From an uncultured Glaciecola sp. (GTDB taxonomy: Bacteria > Pseudomonadota > Gammaproteobacteria > Enterobacterales > Alteromonadaceae): DNA of 64,000 nt. Each line of letters begins with the position of its first letter. The stretch's first letter is position 1. This document shows positions 57,124 to 64,000 of the stretch, in pieces. A program made the position numbers and the translations under genes. Location of the stretch: assembly GCA_937125395.1 (NCBI GenBank), contig CAKZLI010000044.1, forward strand, positions 1 to 64,000. The letters are read 5' to 3'. Below the pieces are notes generated by a model. It was given only the letters and a program-made list of their open reading frames with translations, did not search any database and had not been told where the DNA came from.

Positions 57124-58570
57124 CGAAGCAGTCTGGATCATTGATGATGATAGTTCGATTCGCTGGGTGCTCCAAAAAGCCTTAAACACGGCTGATATCG
57201 CCTCTTGTTGTTTTGAAAACCCGCGTGATGTGCTGTTACAGTTACAGGCTGGACAAGTACCTGAAGTTATTATCAGTGATATCAAAATGCCACAAATGGA
57301 CGGCTTATCTTTGTTAAATGATATCCACGCGCAATACCCTGATTTACCCGTTATTATCATGACGGCACATTCGGATTTAGATTCAGCAGTGAATGCTTAT
57401 CAATCGGGTGCGTTTGAATATTTACCTAAACCGTTTGATATCAACGAGGCGGTTAGCTTAACGCAACGAGCTCTTGCTCATGCTCAAGAAACCCAATCAA
57501 GCAACGCGCCACTATTGGATCAAGTAGAGCAAGTGCGTTCAGAGATCATCGGTGCAGCACCGGCAATGCAAGAAGTCTTTCGGGCTATTGGTCGTTTAGC
57601 TCGCTCAAGTATATCGGTGTTGATCAATGGTCAATCAGGAACAGGTAAAGAATTAGTGGCACATGCACTACACAAGCATTCTCCCCGCGCCAAAAAACCA
57701 TTTATCGCATTAAATATGGCTGCTATTCCTACCGATTTAATCGAATCTGAATTATTTGGGCATGAAAAAGGGGCATTTACCGGTGCCCAATCCATGCGCA
57801 AAGGCCGTTTTGAACAAGCCAATGGCGGAACATTATTTTTAGATGAAATTGGTGATATGCCACTGGATATTCAAACGAGATTATTGCGCGTTCTTGCCGA
57901 TGGGCAATTTTATCGGGTAGGAGGCCATGAGCCTGTATCAGTCGATGTTAGGATCATTGCAGCAACCCATCAACATCTAGAACAACATGTTACAGATAAT
58001 AAATTTAGAGAAGATCTGTATCATCGCCTGAATGTCATTCGGATCCATATTCCTGCTTTAAATGACCGCAAAGAAGATATTCCATTACTAGCAAAACATT
58101 TTTTACAACGAGCCGCCAATGAACTTGAAGTAGAAATGAAAGTGCTCGCACAAACCACACAAGAGCAATTATCTCAACTTGACTGGCCGGGCAATGTTCG
58201 ACAATTAGAAAATGTTTGTCGCTGGGTGACCGTGATGGCCTCATCTCAAGAGGTGTTACCCTCGGATTTACCTCCTGAGCTATTTAATACACTTTTGCCA
58301 GCGCAACAATCAATGAGCACAAGTCATACCCCTAATGCTGCTTCGGACATTGACATAGCAACATGGCAACAACAATTAGCCAATTGGACAGATGAGCAAC
58401 TTGCGCTAGATCAGGATGGAATTTTAAATCACGCGGCGTATGAATTTGAAAAAATTATGCTTGAACGCGCATTAATACATACTCACGGGCACAAGCAAGA
58501 AGCGGCTAAACGTTTAGGTTGGGGTCGCAATACGCTCACTCGAAAATTAAAAGAGCTCGATATCCAATAA
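57116..58570 (+). CDS. ntrC: Nitrogen regulation response regulator NtrC (GlnG)
   Basis: NtrC is a sigma-54 activator. The 484 residues contain a receiver with phospho-acceptor D55 (VIISDIKMPQMDGLSL), an AAA+ domain with Walker A (GQSGTGKELVAHALHKHSP), the sigma-54 contact loop ESELFGHEKGAFTGAQ, Walker B GTLFLDEIGDMPLDIQ, and a C-terminal Fis-like helix-turn-helix (KQEAAKRLGWGRNTLTRKLK). Everything needed for activation is present. The three palindromes around glnA and ntrB are its expected targets. Confidence 0.97.
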   Translation: MNNEAVWIIDDDSSIRWVLQKALNTADIASCCFENPRDVLLQLQAGQVPEVIISDIKMPQMDGLSLLNDIHAQYPDLPVIIMTAHSDLDSAVNAYQSGAFEYLPKPFDINEAVSLTQRALAHAQETQSSNAPLLDQVEQVRSEIIGAAPAMQEVFRAIGRLARSSISVLINGQSGTGKELVAHALHKHSPRAKKPFIALNMAAIPTDLIESELFGHEKGAFTGAQSMRKGRFEQANGGTLFLDEIGDMPLDIQTRLLRVLADGQFYRVGGHEPVSVDVRIIAATHQHLEQHVTDNKFREDLYHRLNVIRIHIPALNDRKEDIPLLAKHFLQRAANELEVEMKVLAQTTQEQLSQLDWPGNVRQLENVCRWVTVMASSQEVLPSDLPPELFNTLLPAQQSMSTSHTPNAASDIDIATWQQQLANWTDEQLALDQDGILNHAAYEFEKIMLERALIHTHGHKQEAAKRLGWGRNTLTRKLKELDIQ

Positions 58571-58574
58571 GTCC

Positions 58575-59699
58575 CTACTCTTGCATCGACAAGACCCTTG
58601 CTAAGGTTTGGTTAACATGCCCGAGCCAAATTGGACAAAATAGCCCTGCGTAGAGTTTATTAATTGCCACTAATGCACGTTTTTGTGCGTCCTTAGCATT
58701 AGCAGTACCTAATGCTGCATGATGCAAGTCATAGTAGGTATCGAGAATGCCTAATAGTTTGGCACCGTCACAAATATCAGTCTCAACCAATCCCATTGGA
58801 TAACCACTGCCATCACAACGTTCATGATGCTGCATAATGATTTTTCGTGCGTCATTCCATGCATCCATATGTTCTAAGAACCGTGCACTTTTATACACAT
58901 GTGATTTCATCAGTTGCTGTTCTTGATGACTCAATTGAGCTTGATTGACTAAGGCAGGTGGCATAAACGCCATACCTACATCATGCATAAAACACGCAAC
59001 ACTGAGTTGTTCTGGTGCGATGGGTTGGCCAGCCTGTATATTAATCAGATGGGCTAGTTGTGCAATCTTGTCACCACGCCCATGTAGTGCTAACACCCGC
59101 TTTTCAATTGGGTGCATCAAATCTCTAAAAAACAACATATCGGCTTTCAAGTGAGGGGCTAAATCTTTGGGGATGCCTGATTTAGTCAAGCTCGCTTGAT
59201 TGAGGGTATCGATACTCTTGGGTTTGCTTGGTACTTGCCCCATTAACACGTTAGCAGCAGCCGCTAGGATCATTTCATTTTCGGCATCGCGATGCGGCTG
59301 AACCTCTTTTATGTGGCTAATAACCTGATCAAGTTGCACATTATCATACTGCGTGTGGCCATCTTGAATGCACGTTTTGACAAACTGCTTTACCTTATCC
59401 ATGCTTTGTAACACGACATCCGACATATTACTGGTGTAGGCGATATGACCTTTACGCAACATATCGAGTAAATCTTCGACGTGTTGCATAAGTGGTAACA
59501 GGGGCGCAAAGCCCACTAATCCTAAATCACCTTTAATCGTATGCAGCTGTCTAAATAATGCGCGTTGTAATTCGTTATCCTCAGGCTTGATCTCTAATTC
59601 TATTAAGGTTTGCTCACAGGCCTCATAGAGCTCATTAATCTCTGCCATAAGATCATGCAATATATCTTCTTCGGTATGGTCATGGGTAAAGCGTTGCAT
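58575..59699 (-). CDS. Hpt-domain and HD-GYP phosphohydrolase fusion
   Basis: The 374 residues join an N-terminal Hpt domain (about 10-115) with phospho-His53 (RQLHTIKGDLGLVGF) to a C-terminal HD-GYP domain (about 205-370). Metal ligands are visible at H239-D240 (FMHDVG), H267 (KSHVYKSA), H291-H292 (MQHHERCDGSGYPMG) and D320 (LGILDTYYDL). HD-GYP proteins degrade cyclic di-GMP. The usual Lys after HDxG is Met (HDVGMAFMP). Hpt domains take phosphate from receivers, so phosphorelay input to c-di-GMP turnover is inferred. It converges on ntrC, four bases apart, and diverges from plsC. Confidence 0.88.
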   Translation of the reverse strand: MQRFTHDHTEEDILHDLMAEINELYEACEQTLIELEIKPEDNELQRALFRQLHTIKGDLGLVGFAPLLPLMQHVEDLLDMLRKGHIAYTSNMSDVVLQSMDKVKQFVKTCIQDGHTQYDNVQLDQVISHIKEVQPHRDAENEMILAAAANVLMGQVPSKPKSIDTLNQASLTKSGIPKDLAPHLKADMLFFRDLMHPIEKRVLALHGRGDKIAQLAHLINIQAGQPIAPEQLSVACFMHDVGMAFMPPALVNQAQLSHQEQQLMKSHVYKSARFLEHMDAWNDARKIIMQHHERCDGSGYPMGLVETDICDGAKLLGILDTYYDLHHAALGTANAKDAQKRALVAINKLYAGLFCPIWLGHVNQTLARVLSMQE

Positions 59700-59816
59700 A
59701 GTATGTCATTCATCAGTTAATCATAAAATGTTATCGGCTATTTAAAGAAAAAATTTACAACCTCACTTGCTCTATATCGAATCACTTAGTCCTATATAAA
59801 CTGGCTTTTACAGGGT

Positions 59817-60590
59817 ATGTTCAGGTATACTTGCGCAAATTTTTTTTTGAGCGAACACGTGTTAGCCTTAATCCGAATCCCATTATTACTCGTGTATTTT
59901 ATTTTAATGAATACACTGTTGCTGTTGATCTTTATCACCCGACCTTTTCATCATAATAGCGTTGCACTTGCCGGAAAATGGTATGCATCGATGTCAAAAA
60001 TAATGGGGGTAACGGTTATTGTTGAAAATAAAGACGTCATTAACCCTGCTGAAACCTATGTATGTATTGCTAATCATCAAAACAGCTATGACTTGATGAC
60101 TATCTGCAAAGCGGCATTTGCGGGTGTGATTACCGTAGGTAAAAAAAGCTTAAAATGGATCCCTTTCTTTGGCCAAATCTATTATTTATCCGGTAATATA
60201 ATGATTGACCGAAAAAACTCAGGAAAAGCTCGAGACACCCTAAAACTGACTGCTAAAAAAATCCTCGAGGGGAATTTTTCGGTATGGTTTTTCCCGGAAG
60301 GAACGCGGAGCTATGGCCGTGGTGTATTGCCTTTTAAGACCGGCGCGTTTCGCATTGCAAAAGAAACCAAAAAACCGGTATTAATGCTATGTGCGAGTAA
60401 TACTCACCAACAAATCAAGTTAAATCGTTGGGATAACGGTACCGTTATTGTGCGATTTTATGAGCCTGAAAACATGGATGACAGTAAAGACGTCAAACAA
60501 TGGTCTGAGTATTTTCATGATAAAATGACGCATCGATTTGATACATTAAACGCTGATGCTGATGCATTAAACCAGCGCAATCAAACCTAA
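59817..60590 (+). CDS. plsC: 1-acyl-sn-glycerol-3-phosphate acyltransferase
   Basis: PlsC acylates lysophosphatidic acid to phosphatidic acid at the inner membrane. The 257 residues have an N-terminal helix (IRIPLLLVYFILMNTLLLLI) and acyltransferase motifs I NHQNSYD (NHx4D), II near GQIYYLSGNIMIDR, III FFPEGTRSYGRG and IV KKPVLMLCAS. ATG 59817 adds 14 residues ahead of a GTG at 59859 that would give a start more like E. coli PlsC; the choice is open. rraB follows 17 bases later. Confidence 0.94.
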   Translation: MFRYTCANFFLSEHVLALIRIPLLLVYFILMNTLLLLIFITRPFHHNSVALAGKWYASMSKIMGVTVIVENKDVINPAETYVCIANHQNSYDLMTICKAAFAGVITVGKKSLKWIPFFGQIYYLSGNIMIDRKNSGKARDTLKLTAKKILEGNFSVWFFPEGTRSYGRGVLPFKTGAFRIAKETKKPVLMLCASNTHQQIKLNRWDNGTVIVRFYEPENMDDSKDVKQWSEYFHDKMTHRFDTLNADADALNQRNQT

Positions 60591-60607
60591 TTAACCAGAG
60601 ATATCCT

Positions 60608-60967
60608 ATGAACATTGAAGAACGTGATGAATGGCTAGCATTTACTGATGAAATCCTAGCTGCACTACTTGCCGATGGTAGCGACCCTAAGGCAACCTAC
60701 ACGATTGAACACCATTTAGTTGGTGATGACTTTGATATGCTAGAAAAAGCCGCTGTTGATGCGTTTAAGGCCGGATTTGAAGTCACTGATGCTGAAGAGA
60801 TGGAACTAGAAGATGGTGATATTGTGCTGTGCTTTGACGCAGTGATTGAACGCCCACTTGACCGTGAAGCACTAGTTGCTGATTTAGATAACTTATTACA
60901 AATATCAGATAAAAATGAGATTTTGTACGACGGTTGGGGAACAGAGTTTATCGAGCCTAACCATTAA
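60608..60967 (+). CDS. rraB: Regulator of ribonuclease E activity B
   Basis: RraB binds RNase E and inhibits or redirects mRNA decay. The 119 acidic residues match the family: RDEWLAFTDEILAALLADGS, TIEHHLVGDDFDMLEKAAVD, GFEVTDAEEMELEDGD and LYDGWGTEFIEP. It follows plsC on the same strand and overlaps the convergent response-regulator gene by four bases. Confidence 0.94.
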   Translation: MNIEERDEWLAFTDEILAALLADGSDPKATYTIEHHLVGDDFDMLEKAAVDAFKAGFEVTDAEEMELEDGDIVLCFDAVIERPLDREALVADLDNLLQISDKNEILYDGWGTEFIEPNH

Positions 60968-61605
60968 AAATCATTATTATCAATAATCCCATGCAGTAGA
61001 CAAAATTTGGTGATTTCAAAACCTGAAGTAAAACCAAATTTTTTGTAAATATTGAGGCGGTGCGAATGCACTGTCTTGACTGCAATACCAAGATCAAATG
61101 CAATATTCTTAACATTGTTTCCTTTGGCTAATAATAAAAACACTTCTGCTTCTCTTGGATATAACCGATTAAACGTTTCCAAGGCTTGCTCCGCTTGAGA
61201 TAATTTTGACATCATATTATTACTAAAATAGTTTTCACCATGCGTGATCGTCTTAAGCGCCTCGAGCAATAACTCCGATGCTTCTCGTTTATGAATAAAC
61301 CCATTGACTTGATATTTTTTAGCTTGCTGCAGATATAGGGCACTTTCATACATACTAAGTATGACTATTTTTGCCAAGGGATTCATGGGTTTAAACTGTT
61401 CAATTAAACTAAATCCATCGATATCACTGTCTAAAGAAATGTCAGTAATCAAAATATCTGCTTGCTGTATTTTGCTAGAAACTAGCGCTTCTTCAGCACT
61501 TGAATACGAACCAATAACATTATATTCGTCTGACGTTTCAATAATTCGTTTAAAACCATCACGAACCAGCTGATGGTCATCAACCAATATAATATCAAAC
61601 ACCAT
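60964..61605 (-). CDS. NarL/UhpA-type response regulator
   Basis: The 213 residues comprise a receiver with the acidic DD pair (IILVDDHQLVRDGF) and phospho-Asp in DILITDISLDSDIDG, and a LuxR-type helix-turn-helix (LYPREAEVFLLLAKGNNVKN, LGIAVKTVHSHRLNIYKKFG). It is the second gene of a two-component pair; the kinase gene ends 21 bases upstream and an AAGGAGA site precedes the start. Phosphorylation by that kinase and control of an unseen target are inferred. Confidence 0.93.
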   Translation of the reverse strand: MVFDIILVDDHQLVRDGFKRIIETSDEYNVIGSYSSAEEALVSSKIQQADILITDISLDSDIDGFSLIEQFKPMNPLAKIVILSMYESALYLQQAKKYQVNGFIHKREASELLLEALKTITHGENYFSNNMMSKLSQAEQALETFNRLYPREAEVFLLLAKGNNVKNIAFDLGIAVKTVHSHRLNIYKKFGFTSGFEITKFCLLHGIIDNNDF

Positions 61606-61626
61606 CGGTCTTATCTCCTTATCATC

Positions 61627-63210
61627 TTACAATGGGATTTTTATGTTTATTACAAAACCGTTATGCTGTGTAAAGATACATACCCCATTGAGCGTTAACA
61701 CTCGCTCATAAATACTATTTAACCCGAACCCACCTGAAGGCGCTATCACGTCATTTGAACTGGTGCCATTATCACTTAAAATAAGGTGAATAACCTGCCC
61801 CTCCAGCATCAGTTCAATCGTAAATATATTCGCATTAGAATGTTTTAAAGTATTGTTGACTGCTTCTTGGCAGATCCTAAATATGGTGGTTTCTATATGA
61901 TCGTCAAGCTTCTGCGACAGACTCATATTAATCGAATACTCAATATCTGACAGAGCGAGTTTTTCGCGGAAATAATCTCCCTCAAGTGTCTTTGATAACC
62001 CATATTTATCGAGCGTTGCCGGGCGCAGCCAATGCATAAGTTCATACACACTACTGTAAATCATGTCGGCATCTTGTTTAAGAATAGAAAAATCTTGTTT
62101 ATCCGATTGCTCTAATAAATAAATCGATGACTTGAGCACGATAAGTCCTTGTCCTATTTCATCATGTAATTCTTTAGATAGATATTTACGTTCTTGCTCT
62201 TGGATATTGATGATTTGCTGGCTCAGTTTCTGCATTCTCTCCGATGCGTCCATTAACTTTTTATTTTGTGTCTTTAAGACCTTATTCGCGGATATGTTTT
62301 TTTGGTTAATCGAATTGTTCTCATAAATAACAACACTAACAATCATTGATATCAATAAATATGTCACTAAAAAAGGTTCATAAGCTAATAATTTGTCACT
62401 GGCACCATCAAATAGCATACCAAACGCTAAAGTCACGATGATAATAGAAGTTAACATACCGCCGAGCCAACCATACTTAAAAGCAAGTAATATGAGTGGA
62501 ATAATGAGTGCAATTCGTAATAAATACTCAAGGCTAGGATCGAATTGAAATAATAACGTTGTGACCATTAATACTAAAAATAAATTTATAAAAAATGATG
62601 TATTATTAGCAAACCATCGGTCATTATTTTTTGTGTATAGCCACTTAATCAACAATGCTATGGCAATAATATAAAATCCAACTAAATAACCTGATATTTG
62701 TATCGCCACAAAAAATTCAATATAGCGTTCTTGTGGCATCAGTGAAAAGAAACCAAATTCAAAATAGGCAGGAATAATTAAATACAAAAAACGGTATAAC
62801 ACGCTGAGAATAATCAGTCCCATTACCCCTTTACTCGAAAATACATCATCAATATATTTTTTATAAAGTATAAAGACAATCGCACCTGACATGACTTCCA
62901 TTGCATAATACAGAAAAAATGTTGTCACCATATCAAGATCAATATTAGCACCAGAGTGAACATGTAAATGGTAATAGCTGTCTGATCCAATAATGGTGCA
63001 AAATAAAAATAAACACCAATAGCGAAACGGGAGAAAAAACAATAATGCAACTCGGATACCATGCGGAAAATACCAACTAACTAGCTTGTCATGAAACTGA
63101 TATTGAAAACTCAGCCAAAGCAAAACATAACCTGCAATATATGAAAATATAGCGAGCAAACCTATATACACAGATTTTTTTAAATAGATATGTTGATTCT
63201 CGCTAAACAC
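61627..63210 (-). CDS. MASE1-type membrane sensor histidine kinase (HisKA_3)
   Basis: The 527 residues begin with about eight membrane helices of MASE1 type (WYFPHGIRVALLFFLPFRYW, LKYGW-like LLAFKYGWLGGMLTSIIIV). A coiled linker (about 300-340) and a HisKA_3 kinase follow, with phospho-His in LSKELHDEIGQGLIVLKSSI, the N box (CQEAVNNTLKHSNAN) and the G box (LSDNGTSSNDVIAPSGGFGL). MASE1 is an integral sensor whose ligand is unknown. Downstream is its NarL-type partner. No regulated gene is obvious beside the pair. Confidence 0.92.
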   Translation of the reverse strand: MFSENQHIYLKKSVYIGLLAIFSYIAGYVLLWLSFQYQFHDKLVSWYFPHGIRVALLFFLPFRYWCLFLFCTIIGSDSYYHLHVHSGANIDLDMVTTFFLYYAMEVMSGAIVFILYKKYIDDVFSSKGVMGLIILSVLYRFLYLIIPAYFEFGFFSLMPQERYIEFFVAIQISGYLVGFYIIAIALLIKWLYTKNNDRWFANNTSFFINLFLVLMVTTLLFQFDPSLEYLLRIALIIPLILLAFKYGWLGGMLTSIIIVTLAFGMLFDGASDKLLAYEPFLVTYLLISMIVSVVIYENNSINQKNISANKVLKTQNKKLMDASERMQKLSQQIINIQEQERKYLSKELHDEIGQGLIVLKSSIYLLEQSDKQDFSILKQDADMIYSSVYELMHWLRPATLDKYGLSKTLEGDYFREKLALSDIEYSINMSLSQKLDDHIETTIFRICQEAVNNTLKHSNANIFTIELMLEGQVIHLILSDNGTSSNDVIAPSGGFGLNSIYERVLTLNGVCIFTQHNGFVINIKIPL

Positions 63211-63340
63211 TTAGCATTTCCTATGAATATAAAATTAATAATGCTGTTAATTTAATTTTATACTAACGCGTTTGTGCTAAAAGTCCATTAGGAGTTTTTC
63301 TTAGATAAATTAATAGATGACTGGGTAAGGCGCACAAAAA

Positions 63341-63378
63341 AACCTGAACAGATATTACTATCTCGTTCAGGTTTTTAT
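63341..63378. terminator. Bidirectional terminator downstream of valS
   Basis: AACCTGAAC at 63341-63349 pairs exactly with GTTCAGGTT at 63365-63373. Runs of A before and T after make it active in both directions; it ends valS on the minus strand. Confidence 0.85.
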
Positions 63379-63400
63379 ACGTTAGTAAGTTGAAATGAAG

Positions 63401-64000
63401 TTACAAGGCGTCAATCGTCGCACGTTGCTCAGCAAGCTTCGCTAATTGCATCTCCATATCCGCAAGCTTAGCTTGTTCTTTTTCGATCACCGCAGCAGGT
63501 GCTTTACTCACAAAACTCTCGTTGTTGAGCTTGCCAGCGGTTCTAGCGCGATCTTTTTCAATCTTCTCAGCCGCTTTAGCAATCCGCGCTAATTCAGCAT
63601 CTTTATCAATCAAACCTGCCATCGGGATCAATAGTTCCATACCACCTACCATAGCAGCGGCTGAAGCAGGTGCCTCTTCGCCATCAGCAAGGACAGTGAA
63701 GCTTTCAATACGTGCAAGCTTAGTCAATACCGTTGCAACATCATCAAAACGGCGCTGATCCTCAGCACTGACATTTTTGGCTAATACCGTGAGTGGTTTA
63801 TTCGGAGAAATATCCATCTCACCTCGGATATTTCGGATACCGACCGTACACTGTTTTAACCATTCAATATCACCCGCGGCCTGACTATTACGCTTGCTCT
63901 GGTCATATTGCACAAATGGTTGAACCATAATGCTAGTGTCAGTGCAATCAACCGCAGTTAACGGCGCAACACGTTGCCAGATTTGTTCGGTAATATACGG
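63401..64000 (-). CDS. valS: Valyl-tRNA synthetase, C-terminal end (gene continues past the window)
   Basis: Valyl-tRNA synthetase charges tRNA-Val. The window shows the last 199 residues: the end of the anticodon-binding helical domain (PYITEQIWQRVAPL, GDIEWLKQCTVGIRNIRGEM) and the long C-terminal coiled coil (KAAEKIEKDRARTAGKLNNE, VSKAPAAVIEKEQAKLADME, AEQRATIDAL). The frame stays open to base 64000; the catalytic domain, with its HIGH and KMSKS motifs, lies outside. The internal ATG at 63928 is not the start. Confidence 0.95.
   Translation of the reverse strand, partial: PYITEQIWQRVAPLTAVDCTDTSIMVQPFVQYDQSKRNSQAAGDIEWLKQCTVGIRNIRGEMDISPNKPLTVLAKNVSAEDQRRFDDVATVLTKLARIESFTVLADGEEAPASAAAMVGGMELLIPMAGLIDKDAELARIAKAAEKIEKDRARTAGKLNNESFVSKAPAAVIEKEQAKLADMEMQLAKLAEQRATIDAL

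Overview
The window looks like chromosome from a marine-type gammaproteobacterium of the Alteromonadales/Vibrionales/Shewanella sphere. The evidence is gene content and order: zapE-zapG-degQ-degS, arcB beside gltBD, mtnN-cobD-btuF, tyrS next to mepM-anmK, erpA beside a ClC gene, glnA-ntrB-ntrC, rraB, and a class A RNase P RNA. The DNA is moderately AT-rich by eye and coding density is high. I see no complete insertion sequence, prophage, tRNA, CRISPR array or origin. The species cannot be named from the sequence alone.

Layout. 1-1.3 kb: the end of a type I-F CRISPR-Cas locus, with an intact cas1 and a cas2-3 gene that stops after its Cas2-like head. 1.4-7.1 kb: glycine cleavage operon gcvT-gcvH-gcvP with a divergent LysR regulator. 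7.2-15.5 kb: a mixed accessory-like stretch (elbB, a vapBC toxin-antitoxin pair with a palindromic operator, an exported amidohydrolase, a TerB-like protein, a BrxR/CapW-like WYL regulator behind a histone-deacetylase-family gene, a TPR protein, an aldehyde dehydrogenase). 15.7-16.9 kb: rnpB, a small unknown gene and a cold-shock gene. 17-22.3 kb: a YebC/YeeN-family gene, zapE, zapG, degQ, degS. 22.3-31.2 kb: arcB and gltBD, diverging from a 630-base intergenic region. 31.3-35.1 kb: a DUF2726 gene, mtnN-cobD-btuF and a DUF2721 gene. 35.1-39.6 kb: glpK, glpD, tyrS. 39.7-44 kb: mepM, anmK, a hydroxyacid dehydrogenase and an exported unknown. 44-47.6 kb: erpA, a DUF6776-like gene, a ClC-family gene and hemJ. 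47.5-53.1 kb: a UPF0149-like gene, an Nramp-related transporter, a MalY/PatB-type aminotransferase, two small genes and typA. 53.2-58.6 kb: uspE and the nitrogen-control cluster glnA-ntrB-ntrC. 58.6-64 kb: an Hpt/HD-GYP protein, plsC, rraB, a MASE1 kinase/NarL regulator pair, and the C-terminal end of valS.

How the parts connect. Nitrogen assimilation is unusually complete here: gltBD and glnA make up the GS-GOGAT cycle, and ntrBC control it. Two NtrC-like palindromes and a sigma-54 promoter precede glnA, and a perfect NtrC palindrome abuts the ntrB start. Redox control appears as arcB and as a plausible FNR-type class II promoter before uspE. Envelope quality control and growth are represented by degQ/degS, mepM, anmK, zapE and zapG.

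The most unusual items are recognisable family members that lack the family's diagnostic residues: an ArcB without the second redox cysteine, an Nramp homologue without the DPGN/MPH metal site, and a ClC protein without the selectivity serine or internal proton glutamate. Others are the truncated cas2-3 at the left edge, the Hpt-HD-GYP fusion and the WYL regulator with no visible defence system. I did not find a clearly new multigene system.
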